Origin: Cellulomonas sp. PhB143
Lineage (GTDB): Bacteria > Actinomycetota > Actinomycetes > Actinomycetales > Cellulomonadaceae
Assembly (NCBI RefSeq): GCF_003752595.1
Contig: NZ_RKIJ01000016.1
Location: 57,948 to 121,947, forward strand
Length of the DNA stretch: 64,000 nt
Reading direction: 5' to 3'
The position numbers and the translations under genes are program-made. Of the stretch, positions 1-8,491 are shown piece by piece (within the stretch, counting starts at the first letter, position 1; each line of letters starts with the position of its first letter). The notes under the pieces are model-generated. The model was not told the DNA's origin and did no database searches. It saw only the letters and a list, made by a program, of their open reading frames with translations.

Positions 1-389
1 TCCTGGATCGCCGTGACGTCCCTGTCCGTGTAGAAGAACAGCACGAGGACGAGCATCACGGGGACCGCGGTGTACATGATCTCGAGCGGCATGTGGTAGC
101 GCGTCTGCACAGGGAGACGGTGGTCGTCCTTGCGCTTGCGGTACACGGTGATGCACCACAGCATCAGGCCCCACGTGATCACACCGACGATGAGCGCGGC
201 CTCCCACGCACCGAGCCACAGCGACGTGATCCGGGCGGTCTGGTTGGTCACCTCGCCGTCGCTGTATCCGGGCAGGAAGCCTCGCTTGACGGTGTCGCTG
301 GCACAGCCGGACAGCAGGAGCGCACCACCGACGACGGTGGCCGTCGCCAGGAGTGCTCGCCGGGTGCGGCTTGGGGGATGGGAACGCAA
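1..389 (-). CDS. ctaC: Cytochrome c oxidase subunit II, N-terminal part (runs off the window)
   Basis: Subunit II of the aa3-type terminal oxidase, which accepts electrons from cytochrome c through its CuA domain at the outer face of the membrane. Only the first ~130 residues are in the window: a basic start with RTRR, a hydrophobic segment ending in the lipobox LLLSGC (lipid-modified cysteine), a first membrane helix around WEAALIVGVITWGLMLW, the COX2 sequence YRKRKDDHRLPVQTRYHMPL, and a second helix. The CuA ligands lie outside. The TTG at 389 is preferred as start because a GAAAGG Shine-Dalgarno precedes it by five to six bases; an in-frame GTG at 437 is the alternative. The divergent desulfurase-like gene begins about 240 bases away. 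Confidence 0.9.
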   Translation of the reverse strand, partial: MRSHPPSRTRRALLATATVVGGALLLSGCASDTVKRGFLPGYSDGEVTNQTARITSLWLGAWEAALIVGVITWGLMLWCITVYRKRKDDHRLPVQTRYHMPLEIMYTAVPVMLVLVLFFYTDRDVTAIQ

Positions 390-626
390 GGGGCGCCTTT
401 CACGTCTCGTCCTGCGCGGGCGGTGTCTGGTCTCCACACGTTCCACGCAGAACCTTCGTCCTCGACACACGCAGCCTAGCGCGCGATCGACGGGGGCGAC
501 GTCGTAAACGTCAGCCGCCGGACGACGGTACGTCACATTCGCGGCACCCTCGGCCGATCTTCGACACACGCCCCGGCAACATGTCAGAAAACGGTCGCGA
601 CCTGCCGCGACGGTAGCCTGGACGGC

Positions 627-1763
627 GTGCGCACCCACCTCGACAACGGCGGCGACGCGCCTCTGCACCCGGCGGCCCGCGCGGCATACCTGCGGGCGCT
701 CGACGACGGCTGGGCGGACCCGCGGCGCCTGCACGCCGAGGGGCGACGCGCGGCGGTCCTGCTCGGCGCCGCCCGTGAGTCCCTCGCGGCGTCGCTCGGT
801 GCCCGCACCGAGGAGGTCCACCTCGCCGCCAGCCACACCGCAGCCCTGCACGCCGGCGTGCTCGCGGTCCGGACGGGCCGACGCCGGCGCGGCCCGGTCG
901 TGGTCCTCCCCCGCATCGAGCGGGCCGCCGTGCGCCACGCCGCGGAGCTTGCCCTGCCCGGCGTCGAGCCGCGGACGGAGCTCGTGGACGTCGACCGCGC
1001 CGGTCGCGTCGACGCCGAGGCGATGGCCGCGGCGCTCGCCCTCCCCGGCGTCGCGCTCGCGTGCCTGCAGCAGGCGAACGGCGAGGTCGGCACGTGCCAG
1101 CCGCTCGCTCGCGTCGCCGAGGCCGCCCGCGCGGCGTCGGTGCCCCTGCTGGTGGACGCGGGGGCCGCGCTCGGGCACGTCCCGGCGCCCGCGGCGTGGG
1201 ACCTGCTCGCCGCGGACCCGGCCGACTGGGGCGGCCCCCGCGGCGTCGGCGTCCTCGCGGTCCGGTCCCGGGTGCGCTGGGGACGCAGCTGGCCGCAGGA
1301 CCCCGAACCCTGGTTCCCGGGGGGCGTGTCCGTCCCCGCGGCGTTCGCTGCGGCGGCATCCCTCGAGGCGGTGACGGCGGACCGGCAGGCCGAGGACGAG
1401 CGCCGCCGGGCGCTCGTGGCACGGGTCCGGGCGTCGGTGGCCCGGATCCCCGACACCGAGGTCGTGGGCGACCCCCAGGACCGTCTGCCGCACGTCGTGA
1501 CGTTCTCGTTCCTCTACGTCGACGGCGAGGCGCTCGTCACCGAGCTCGACCGCGCAGGGTTCGGCGTGGGGTCGGGCTCCGCGTGCACCGCCAGCACGCT
1601 GGAGCCCAGCCACGTGCTCGCCGCGATGGGGGTGCTGACGCACGGCAACGTGCGGATCGCCCTCGACCGCACGACGAGCGAGGACGACGTGGACCGCTTC
1701 CTCGCGGAGCTGCCGCGGGCCGTGGCACGGGTGCGCTCGATGCTCGGGGCCGAGGGACTGTGA
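627..1763 (+). CDS. Class V aminotransferase / cysteine-desulfurase-like protein lacking the PLP lysine
   Basis: Belongs to the NifS/IscS/SufS fold family, whose members take sulfur from cysteine using PLP and pass it on from a cysteine. Visible family features are the NGEVG segment, the cofactor-contacting aspartate in VDAGAALG, and the sulfur-accepting loop GSGSACTA with its cysteine near the C-terminus. The lysine motif is broken: where relatives read SAHK-x-GGPKGVG this protein reads DPADWGGPRGVG, so the Schiff-base lysine is aspartate. 378 residues is normal length. GTG 627 follows a TAGCCT -10 hexamer (614-619) by seven bases, suggesting a leaderless message. The TusA-like gene overlaps its stop (GTGA). 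Either a pseudo-enzyme holding sulfur for TusA, or an enzyme with changed chemistry. Confidence 0.8.
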   Translation: MRTHLDNGGDAPLHPAARAAYLRALDDGWADPRRLHAEGRRAAVLLGAARESLAASLGARTEEVHLAASHTAALHAGVLAVRTGRRRRGPVVVLPRIERAAVRHAAELALPGVEPRTELVDVDRAGRVDAEAMAAALALPGVALACLQQANGEVGTCQPLARVAEAARAASVPLLVDAGAALGHVPAPAAWDLLAADPADWGGPRGVGVLAVRSRVRWGRSWPQDPEPWFPGGVSVPAAFAAAASLEAVTADRQAEDERRRALVARVRASVARIPDTEVVGDPQDRLPHVVTFSFLYVDGEALVTELDRAGFGVGSGSACTASTLEPSHVLAAMGVLTHGNVRIALDRTTSEDDVDRFLAELPRAVARVRSMLGAEGL

Positions 1764-2011
1764 GCGAGGTCACGGAGCCGGAGACCGTCGACGCCCGCGG
1801 GCTCCGCTGCCCGCTGCCGGTCGTCCGTCTCGCCGCCGCGGCCCGGGAACGACCGGACGGCTCGCTGCTGCGCGTGCTCGCCACCGACCCCGCGGCCCGG
1901 CACGACGTCCCCGCCTGGGCCCGCATGCGGGGCCACGTCGTCGTCGGCGCCGCGGAGGTCGCGACGGGCGTGTGGGCCGTCACGGTCCGGCTCGGTCCCG
2001 GCGCGCGCTGA
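1760..2011 (+). CDS. TusA-like sulfur carrier protein
   Basis: An 83-residue protein with the SirA/TusA signature DARGLRCPLPVVRL; the cysteine in CPxP carries the persulfide in this family, and all of the small domain is present. It starts with GTG inside the stop of the desulfurase-like gene (GTGA overlap), so the two are translationally coupled and probably form a donor/acceptor pair. Some actinobacteria carry the two domains as one polypeptide, which supports a joint role in delivering sulfur to a biosynthetic target (tRNA thiolation, molybdopterin or Fe-S assembly). The target cannot be told from the sequence. ErpA lies just downstream on the other strand. Confidence 0.8.
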   Translation: MSEVTEPETVDARGLRCPLPVVRLAAAARERPDGSLLRVLATDPAARHDVPAWARMRGHVVVGAAEVATGVWAVTVRLGPGAR

Positions 2012-2065
2012 CCCGCGAGCCCGTCGGCCGGCGCCCGGCACGCGCGCTGCACCGCCGCGAACGGC

Positions 2066-2100
2066 GGAACGACCCCGGCCCGCCGGGCCGAGGTCGTTCC
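2066..2100. terminator. Bidirectional hairpin between tusA-like and erpA
   Basis: An inverted repeat begins GGAACGACC and ends GGTCGTTCC with a GC-rich CGGCC/GGCCG inner stem and a small loop; one mismatch sits in the arm. It lies between two convergent genes, about 55 bases after the TusA-like stop and 19 bases before the erpA stop, so it can end both transcripts. No U-tract is evident, as is usual at this GC content. Confidence 0.7.
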
Positions 2101-2118
2101 GTGGTGAGCAGGTGCGCG

Positions 2119-2469
2119 TCAGCCGAACGAGCCGCCGCAGGCGCAGGACTCCCCCGCGTTGGGGTTGTCGATCGTGAAGCCCTGCTTCTCGATGGTGTCC
2201 GCGAAGTCGATCGTCGCGCCCTCGAGGTACGGGACGCTCATCTTGTCGACCACGACCTCGACGCCGTCGTAGTCCTTGAGCGCGTCGCCGTCGAGCACGC
2301 GCTCGTCGAAGTAGAGCTGGTAGATCAGGCCGGAGCATCCGCCGGGCTGGACGGCGACGCGGAGCCGCAGGTCGTCGCGTCCCTCCTGGTCGAGCAGGCT
2401 GCGCACCTTGTCGGCCGCGAAGTCGGTCAGCAGGACGCCGTGCGTTGCGGTCTCGGTGGTCTCGCTCAT
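2119..2469 (-). CDS. erpA: A-type Fe-S carrier protein (HesB/IscA/ErpA family)
   Basis: A 116-residue A-type carrier that receives Fe-S clusters from the Suf scaffold and inserts them into apo-proteins in the cytoplasm. The three conserved cysteines are in place: VQPGGCSG in the middle and ESCACGGSFG at the C-terminus (CxC). The ATG at 2469 has a GGAGTGAGAG purine tract just upstream. Beside ctaC and a sulfur-handling pair, it fits a respiration and Fe-S neighbourhood often seen in actinobacteria. Length and motifs are standard. Confidence 0.93.
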   Translation of the reverse strand: MSETTETATHGVLLTDFAADKVRSLLDQEGRDDLRLRVAVQPGGCSGLIYQLYFDERVLDGDALKDYDGVEVVVDKMSVPYLEGATIDFADTIEKQGFTIDNPNAGESCACGGSFG

Positions 2470-2559
2470 CTCTCACTCCACGAAGGTCGGGGGTCGGGTG
2501 CCGCGTGCGACACGCCCGTTCGGTGGTCCAACACCGTCCGCGGGCGGTGTGTTCCCACT

Positions 2560-3690
2560 CTACGCGCCGCGGGACGGCGTCCAGGTGCGCGCGACGCGGG
2601 CGATCCGCGCGGCACGGTGCGCCGCGTCGCCGCTGACCTCGTACGTCCCCGCCACGCCCGCGGCACCCGCCTCCCGGCGCCCGGCCTCCACCCGGGAGCC
2701 GACGACGACGACCGGGACCCCGAGCCGTCCCGCTCGGCGTGCGGCGTCGGGGACCTCGCCGTCGTGCAGCGCCGCGGCGTCCAGCACGTCGACCACGACC
2801 ACCACGACGTCGGCGTCGTCGACCGCCCCGTCGAGGCCCGCGCGGTCGGCGACCCACCGGGTCGCCGGGACGAGCGTCCCTCCCGCCACGAGGACGGCGG
2901 TCCCGAGCCCGCCGCCGGCTCCCGTCCCGCCCGCCGAGGTCAGCCGGCGTGCCGCGGCACGGACGTCGCCACGCACCAGCAGGTCCCGCGACAGGGTCGC
3001 GACCGCGGGCGCCAGCGCGTGCGCCCAGGCCGAGAACCGTCGCTCCGTCTCCTGGCCGACCTCCCCCGGCAGCCGCGAGCCGGCCCCGTGCAGCCCGAGC
3101 AGCGGCAGCTCGTCGTGCACGAGCCCGACGAGCTGCGCCCCGTTCAGCCCGGCCCGCGCCTGCGCCACCCACCGGACCGCCGACGCGCCGCCGGGATCCG
3201 CCTCGCCCGGGCCGGACCCCGGCGACCACGGCCGGCCCGCCAGGCCGGCCAGCAGCCCCGCTCCGGCGTCGTGCGCGACCGCCCCGCCGAGCCCGAGCAC
3301 CACGGCGCGCGAGCCGCCCGCCGCCGCGCGCACCAGGTCCCCGACCCCTCGCGTCGATGCCGTGCGCTCGGTGCCCGGCGGGACGGACGCACGCCCGGCG
3401 ACCTCCTCTGCGGCGACGTAGGCCACCTCGGCGCCGGGGTCCCCGAACCGCAGCACCGTGCCCGGCGTCCGGGCCTGCGCCTCGCCGTTCAGCGCCGCGG
3501 GGACGAGCACGGTCTCGCGCGACGCACCCCCGAGGCCCTCCAGCACCGCGAGCGCCCCGGCGCCGCCACGGTCGGTGCGGACGGACCGCACGCTCGCGCC
3601 GGACGCGGCCGTCCACACGTCGACGACCTCACCGGCCAGCGCGCCGCCCGGGACTGCGGTCGTCACGAGGACGCGTGCAGGTGCCGGCAT
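2560..3690 (-). CDS. Glycerate kinase-like protein (GarK/GlxK family)
   Basis: Resembles the glycerate kinase family that phosphorylates D-glycerate to phosphoglycerate. The conserved block GLGGAVAHDAGAGLLAGL corresponds to the family's GLGGSATNDGGAG loop, followed by a long variable region and a Rossmann-like C-terminal part (DDADVVVVVVDVLD, then GVPVVVVGS). 376 residues is typical. The start is the ATG at 3690, six bases after a GATGAT hexamer on the minus strand. It is divergent from nadA with only 71 bases between, so the two promoters lie back to back. Low-complexity Gly/Ala stretches make the substrate uncertain; another small-molecule kinase is possible. Confidence 0.7.
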   Translation of the reverse strand: MPAPARVLVTTAVPGGALAGEVVDVWTAASGASVRSVRTDRGGAGALAVLEGLGGASRETVLVPAALNGEAQARTPGTVLRFGDPGAEVAYVAAEEVAGRASVPPGTERTASTRGVGDLVRAAAGGSRAVVLGLGGAVAHDAGAGLLAGLAGRPWSPGSGPGEADPGGASAVRWVAQARAGLNGAQLVGLVHDELPLLGLHGAGSRLPGEVGQETERRFSAWAHALAPAVATLSRDLLVRGDVRAAARRLTSAGGTGAGGGLGTAVLVAGGTLVPATRWVADRAGLDGAVDDADVVVVVVDVLDAAALHDGEVPDAARRAGRLGVPVVVVGSRVEAGRREAGAAGVAGTYEVSGDAAHRAARIARVARTWTPSRGA

Positions 3691-3761
3691 GCGGGCATCA
3701 TCGCAGCACCGTGAGCGGTCCGGCCGACCGCCACCCGCGGCCGCTGTGCCAGAATCGGCGT

Positions 3762-4976
3762 GTGAGCACCCTGCTGGAGAACACGTTCTCGGAGCCTGCG
3801 CCCTCGCCCCTCCTCCTGCTCGGCCAGGGCCGCGACCTCGCGTCCGAGCGCGGCGTCGAGTGCGCGGGCGAGCTGCCTGCGCCGAGCGACCCCGGGCTGG
3901 TCGAGCGTGCCCGCGCGGCACGCGCCGCGCTGGGCGAGCGTGCGTTCGTCCTCGGCCACCACTACCAGCGCGACGAGGTCATCGACTTCGCAGACGTCAC
4001 GGGTGACTCGTTCAAGCTCGCGCGCGAGGCCGCCGCCCGGCCCGAGGCGGAGTACGTCGTGTTCTGCGGCGTGCACTTCATGGCGGAGAGCGCCGACGTC
4101 CTCACCTCCGACGACCAGCGCGTCGTCCTGCCCGACATGGCCGCCGGGTGCTCGATGGCCGACATGGCGGAGATCAACCAGGTCGAGGAGGCCTGGGAGG
4201 TCCTCGAGGACGCGGGGCTCGCCGACGTCGTCGTCCCCGTCACGTACATGAACTCGACGGCCGCGATCAAGGCCTTCACGGGTCGTCACGGGGGGACGGT
4301 CTGCACCTCGTCGAACGCGGAGGTCGCGCTGCGCTGGGCGTTCGAGAAGGTCGGCGGCCTCGACCCCGCCGACGCCCCCGTCTCCGGCAAGGTGCTGTTC
4401 ATGCCCGACCAGCACCTCGGGCGCAACACCGCCGTCGAGCGGCTCGGGCTGTCCCTGGACGACTGCGTGGTCTACGACCCTCGCAAGCCCGGCGGCGGCC
4501 TGGACACCGACGAGCTGCGCGACGCCCGCATGATCCTGTGGCGTGGGCACTGCTCGGTGCACGGCCGGTTCTCGGTCCGCAACGTCACGGACGTGCGCGC
4601 GGCGGTCCCCGGGATCACGGTCATGGTGCACCCGGAGTGCACGAACGAGGTCGTCACGGCCGCCGACCTGGTCGGCTCGACCGAGTTCATCATCAAGGCG
4701 CTCGACGCCGCCGAGCCCGGCTCGTCGTGGGCGATCGGCACCGAGCTGAACCTCGTGCGGCGGCTGGCGAACGCGCACCCCGACAAGTCGGTCCACTACC
4801 TCGACTCGACGGTGTGCTTCTGCTCGACCATGAACCGCATCGACCTGCCGCACCTCGTCTGGGCGCTCGAGTCGCTCGTCGCGGGCCGGGTCGTCAACCA
4901 GATCGTCGTCGACGCCGACGACGCGCACTGGGCACGCATGGCGCTCGACCAGATGCTGGCGCTGCCCGGGCTGTAG
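3762..4976 (+). CDS. nadA: Quinolinate synthase
   Basis: Condenses iminoaspartate with dihydroxyacetone phosphate to quinolinate in de novo NAD synthesis, using a [4Fe-4S] cluster. Recognised by LGHHYQRDEVIDFAD near residue 65, the first cluster cysteine in VVFCGVHFMAE, the second in MVHPECTNE and the third near DSTVCFCSTMN, plus the MPDQHLGRN motif. 404 residues is slightly long because of a ~45-residue N-terminal extension typical of actinobacterial NadA. GTG 3762 follows CAGAAT (3750-3755) by six bases, suggesting a leaderless start. The usual partners nadB and nadC are not adjacent; instead a DJ-1/PfpI gene follows 18 bases later. Confidence 0.95.
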   Translation: MSTLLENTFSEPAPSPLLLLGQGRDLASERGVECAGELPAPSDPGLVERARAARAALGERAFVLGHHYQRDEVIDFADVTGDSFKLAREAAARPEAEYVVFCGVHFMAESADVLTSDDQRVVLPDMAAGCSMADMAEINQVEEAWEVLEDAGLADVVVPVTYMNSTAAIKAFTGRHGGTVCTSSNAEVALRWAFEKVGGLDPADAPVSGKVLFMPDQHLGRNTAVERLGLSLDDCVVYDPRKPGGGLDTDELRDARMILWRGHCSVHGRFSVRNVTDVRAAVPGITVMVHPECTNEVVTAADLVGSTEFIIKALDAAEPGSSWAIGTELNLVRRLANAHPDKSVHYLDSTVCFCSTMNRIDLPHLVWALESLVAGRVVNQIVVDADDAHWARMALDQMLALPGL

Positions 4977-4994
4977 ACGCCTGAAGGAGGAACA

Positions 4995-5606
4995 GTGACG
5001 CACCGCAGCGGCGGGCCGCACATCGGCATCCTGGTGTTCGACGGCGCCGAGGAGCTCGACGTCGTCGGGCCGTTCGAGGTGCTCGCGGCGTGGGCCACGC
5101 TCTCCGACCTCTCGCCCCGGGTCACGACCTTCTCGCCCGACGGCAACGGCGTGCGCCTGGCCAAGGGGCTGTGCCTGGTGCCCGACCGGTCCGCCGCGGA
5201 CGTGGGCCCCCTGCACGTCCTGGTCCACCCGGGCGGGCGGGGCACCCGCGCGCTGACGGCGGACCCGGCGCACCTCGCGTGGCTGCACGAGGTCCGCGCC
5301 ACGACGCCGGTCGTCGCGAGCGTGTGCACCGGCGCGCTGGTCCTCGCCGCCGCGGGCCTGCTCGCCGGGCGACCGGCCACCACCCACTACCACCACTTCG
5401 ACGAGCTCGCGTCGCTCGACCCGAGCGTGCTGGTCGACGTCGACGCCCGGTTCGTCGACGACGGCGACGTCGTCACGTCGGCGGGCGTCGCGGCGGGCAT
5501 CGCGGCGGGCATCGACATGGCGCTCCACCTCGTCGCCCGCCTCGAGAACGACTCCGCCGCGGCCCGGGTGAGCGAGGCGATCCAGTACCCGATACCGCCG
5601 GTGTGA
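4995..5606 (+). CDS. DJ-1/PfpI family protein (class I glutamine amidotransferase-like fold)
   Basis: A 203-residue single-domain DJ-1/PfpI protein. The nucleophile elbow VASVCTGALVLAAAGLLAG carries the conserved cysteine near residue 114, and the DGAEELDVVGPFEVL opening is typical of the group including isonitrile hydratase-like and AraC-associated DJ-1 proteins. A histidine-rich stretch (TTHYHHFDEL) follows the elbow. It starts with GTG behind the strong Shine-Dalgarno AAGGAGGA and follows nadA by 18 bases, so it is probably co-transcribed. Function not determinable: candidates are isocyanide hydratase, a glyoxalase-type activity or a stress protein. Confidence 0.8.
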   Translation: MTHRSGGPHIGILVFDGAEELDVVGPFEVLAAWATLSDLSPRVTTFSPDGNGVRLAKGLCLVPDRSAADVGPLHVLVHPGGRGTRALTADPAHLAWLHEVRATTPVVASVCTGALVLAAAGLLAGRPATTHYHHFDELASLDPSVLVDVDARFVDDGDVVTSAGVAAGIAAGIDMALHLVARLENDSAAARVSEAIQYPIPPV

Positions 5607-5623
5607 GGTAGTACGGTGCGCAG

Positions 5624-6151
5624 GTGACCCGACAGATCCAGCTCACCCTCGCCAGCGTCCGCCCCCGCGCAGCGGTCCCCGGTCGCACCGTCCTGGACCC
5701 GTCGGTGACGCGGATGCGCGTGCGCCCCGGCGACCTCGACATGTACCTGCACGTCAACAACGGCGTGTACCTGCAGATGATGGACGTCGCGCGCAGCAAC
5801 TTCCTCGCGGACCTCGGCGCCTTCGCGCTGCTCAAGGAGAAGAGCTGGGGGCCGGTCGTCGCGTCGTCGACGATGACCTACCGGCGCTCCCTCAGGCTGT
5901 GGGACCGGTTCGAGATCACGTCCCGCGTGCTCGGCTGGGACCCCCGCGTCGTCTACATGGAGCAGGTCTTCACGCGGCACGGCGAGCGGTGCGCCCGCGG
6001 GGTCGTGGCCGCCCGGTTCCTGACCCGCACGGGTGAGCGCGTCCCCGGCGACCGGGTCGCCGAGGCCCTGGACCCGGGGGTCGTCTCCCCCGCGCTGCCC
6101 GACGACGTCGCCCGGTGGGCAGACGCCGTCGGCGTCGCCCACCGGGCCTGA
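5624..6151 (+). CDS. Acyl-CoA thioesterase, hotdog fold (4HBT-like)
   Basis: A 175-residue hotdog-fold protein. The active-site region DLDMYLHVNNGVYLQMMD matches the 4-hydroxybenzoyl-CoA thioesterase-like signature (aspartate then HxNN), and the later strand TMTYRRSLRLWDRFEI fits the fold. Proteins of this type hydrolyse acyl-CoA thioesters; the substrate cannot be told. GTG 5624 follows TACGGT (5612-5617) by six bases, so it probably has its own leaderless transcript in addition to read-through from the upstream pair. It converges on the dipeptidase gene with only 20 bases between. Confidence 0.8.
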   Translation: MTRQIQLTLASVRPRAAVPGRTVLDPSVTRMRVRPGDLDMYLHVNNGVYLQMMDVARSNFLADLGAFALLKEKSWGPVVASSTMTYRRSLRLWDRFEITSRVLGWDPRVVYMEQVFTRHGERCARGVVAARFLTRTGERVPGDRVAEALDPGVVSPALPDDVARWADAVGVAHRA

Positions 6152-6171
6152 GCGGCCGCCCGGGCAGGGCG

Positions 6172-7584
6172 TCAGCCCCGGGCGAGCCGGCGCAGGAGCA
6201 GCGCCTCGGCCAGGACGACGTGCTCCAGGTCCCCCAAGTGCACGGACTCGTTCGCCCCGTGGGCGAGCGAGTCCGGGTCCTCGACCCCCGTGACCAGGAT
6301 CGCCGCGTCGGGGAACACCTCGAGCAGGTCGGCGATGAACGGGATCGACCCGCCGATGCCGATGTCGACCGGCGCAGTGCCCCAGGACTGCTCGAACGCC
6401 CACCGCGCGGCCTGCATCGCGGCGGAGTCCTCGGGCGCCGCGAACGGCTTGCCGAGGTCGCCGTCGTGCACCGTCACGCGCGCGCCGAAGGGCGCGTGGG
6501 CCAGCAGGTGCTCCTTGAGCAGCTCGAACGCCTCCGCGGGGTCCTGGCCCGGGGCGATGCGCATCGAGACCTTCGCCCGCGAGCGTGGCGCGATGGTGTT
6601 CGACGCCGCGTCGACCCCGGTCGCATCGATCCCGACGACGGCGATCGCCGGCTTCGTCCACAACCGGCCCGCGAGAGAGCCCGAGCCGGCGAGCCGGATC
6701 CCGTCCGGCAGGCCCGCGTCGGCCCGGAAGGACCGCTCGTCGTAGTCGACCGACGGCTCGGGGGCGTGGTGCAGGCCCGGGACGGCGACCTCGCCGTCGG
6801 CGTCGTGCAGGGTGGCCAGCAGGCGGGCCAGGATCGTGTACGCGTCGAGCACGGGGCCGCCGAACATCCCGGAGTGCACGGCCTGGCGCAGCACCTCGAC
6901 CTCCACCGTGCAGTCCACGAGGCCGCGCAACGTCGTCGTCAGGCCCGGGGTGCCGACCTTCCAGTTCGAGGAGTCCGCCGCGACGATGACGTCGGCCGCC
7001 AGCAGGTCCTGGTGCTCGGCGAGGAACGGGCCGAACTGCGGCGAGCCGATCTCCTCCTCGCCCTCGGAGAAGACGGTGACGCCGACGCCCAGCTCGTCAC
7101 CGAGCACCCGCAGCGCGCCGACGTGGGCGACGATCCCCGCCTTGTCGTCCGCCGCGCCTCGCCCGTAGAGCCGCCCTTCGCGCTCGACCGGCTCGAAGGG
7201 GCCGCTGTCCCAGTGCGCCCGGTCGCCGGGCGGCTGGACGTCGTGGTGCGCGTAGAGCAGCACCGTCGGCGCGCCCTGCGGGGCGGGGCGGCGCGCGACC
7301 ACCGCCGGCCTGCTGCGGGAGCCGTCGGGTCCGGTCGCGTGCAGCACCCGCACGTCCGGCATCCCGGCGCCGCGCAGGAGGTCCGCGACGGCCTGCGCGC
7401 TGCGGTCCATGACGGACTGGTCGAACGTGGCGTTCGAGACGCTGGGGATGCGGACGAGCGCCTCCAGGTCCTCGCGCAGCGCGGGGAACTGCGCGGCGAC
7501 CCGGGTGCGCAGCCGGGCCACGGCGTCGGGCGCGTCAAGGAGGTCGTGGTCGTCGGGACGGGTGCCAGCGGCGGAGTCGGTCAT
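6172..7584 (-). CDS. M20 family metallopeptidase (dipeptidase)
   Basis: A cytoplasmic zinc-dependent dipeptidase or related amidohydrolase of the ArgE/DapE/CPG2 family. Metal-ligand motifs are visible in order: YAHHDVQP (His, Asp), RGAADDKAG (bridging Asp), SEGEEEIGSP (catalytic and metal Glu pair), VIVAADSSN, and the C-terminal AHGANESVHL (His). 470 residues is normal for the subgroup with a lid domain. Minus-strand ATG 7584 lies seven bases after TAGCGT, supporting this start over an ATG three codons upstream. Relatives cleave dipeptides or beta-alanyl peptides. Confidence 0.9.
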   Translation of the reverse strand: MTDSAAGTRPDDHDLLDAPDAVARLRTRVAAQFPALREDLEALVRIPSVSNATFDQSVMDRSAQAVADLLRGAGMPDVRVLHATGPDGSRSRPAVVARRPAPQGAPTVLLYAHHDVQPPGDRAHWDSGPFEPVEREGRLYGRGAADDKAGIVAHVGALRVLGDELGVGVTVFSEGEEEIGSPQFGPFLAEHQDLLAADVIVAADSSNWKVGTPGLTTTLRGLVDCTVEVEVLRQAVHSGMFGGPVLDAYTILARLLATLHDADGEVAVPGLHHAPEPSVDYDERSFRADAGLPDGIRLAGSGSLAGRLWTKPAIAVVGIDATGVDAASNTIAPRSRAKVSMRIAPGQDPAEAFELLKEHLLAHAPFGARVTVHDGDLGKPFAAPEDSAAMQAARWAFEQSWGTAPVDIGIGGSIPFIADLLEVFPDAAILVTGVEDPDSLAHGANESVHLGDLEHVVLAEALLLRRLARG

Positions 7585-7645
7585 GCCTCGCACGCTACCC
7601 GTGGCCGACGACGGTCGGGCGCCGGTTCTCGACTACCCTGGAGGG

Positions 7646-8248
7646 GTGTTCTCTCGCAGCAAGGGCTCGGACGCCCCCTCCACAGACGTGACGCCGGTCG
7701 AGGCCGACGTCGACCCGGTCGGCATCTCGACCGGCAAGGGTCGCGCCACCCCCAAGCGCAAGGAGGCGGAGGCCGCCAACCGGCGACCGCTCGTCCCCGG
7801 CGACCGCAAGGCCGCCGCGAAGGACGCGCGCTCGAAGTCGCGCGAGGCGCGGGCCCGGCAGCAGCAGGCCCTGCAGAACGGCGACGAGCGTTACCTCCCC
7901 GAGCGGGACAAGGGCCCCCTGAAGCGGTACGTGCGCGACTACGTCGACGCCCGCTGGAACCTCGGCGAGTTCTTCCTCGTCGTCGCGTTCGTGGCGCTCG
8001 GGCTCATGATCGTCACCTCGAGCATGCCGCAGCTCTCGGTCGTCGTGACCATGGTCCTCTACGGCATGGTGCTCATCACCATCGTCGACGCCGTGCTCAT
8101 GTGGCGCGGCCTCAAGCGCCGGCTCCTGGCGAAGTTCGGCGACGTGCCGAGCGGGACCATGATGTACGCCGTCATGCGCGCGTTCCAGATCCGGCGCGCC
8201 CGGCTGCCCAAGCCGAACCACAAGCAGCACGGCAGCTACCCGGAGTAG
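7646..8248 (+). CDS. DUF3043 membrane protein
   Basis: A 200-residue actinobacterial protein of the DUF3043 family, function unknown. The first ~95 residues are highly charged (TPKRKEAEAANRRP and KAAAKDARSKSREARARQQQ are typical), followed by two membrane helices (GEFFLVVAFVALGLMIV and VVVTMVLYGMVLITIVDAV) and a basic C-terminal tail. GTG 7646 follows TACCCT (7634-7639) by six bases. It is divergent from the dipeptidase gene with 61 bases between. Confidence 0.85.
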   Translation: MFSRSKGSDAPSTDVTPVEADVDPVGISTGKGRATPKRKEAEAANRRPLVPGDRKAAAKDARSKSREARARQQQALQNGDERYLPERDKGPLKRYVRDYVDARWNLGEFFLVVAFVALGLMIVTSSMPQLSVVVTMVLYGMVLITIVDAVLMWRGLKRRLLAKFGDVPSGTMMYAVMRAFQIRRARLPKPNHKQHGSYPE

Positions 8249-8260
8249 TCCGCCCCGCGG

Positions 8261-8491
8261 TCAGTCCGTGGGCGCCGGACGCTCGGTCGGACCATCCGCC
8301 GGCAGCTCGACCGGAGCGGTGACCACGGCGCCGTCGTGCATCAGCGAGGCTCGGACGACCCCCTCCGCGGCCAGCGAGCGCCAGTGCTCCCCGAGCCACT
8401 GCTCGGCGTCGTACTGGTTCGTGAACACGGGGCTCGGTCGTGTCGCGGCCGCCGCGACGAACAGCCACTCCCACTGCGGCGGGCGGGTCAT
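8261..8491 (-). CDS. Small hypothetical protein, last gene of the pyrD operon
   Basis: A 76-residue protein, not recognised. It contains WEWLFVAAAATRPSPVFTNQ and DAEQWLGEHWRSLAAEGV, resembling small actinobacterial proteins that end in a proline-rich tail. Its ATG overlaps the pyrD stop (ATGA), indicating translational coupling. It is supported as a gene by that overlap and by the GC-biased codon pattern. Confidence 0.6.
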   Translation of the reverse strand: MTRPPQWEWLFVAAAATRPSPVFTNQYDAEQWLGEHWRSLAAEGVVRASLMHDGAVVTAPVELPADGPTERPAPTD

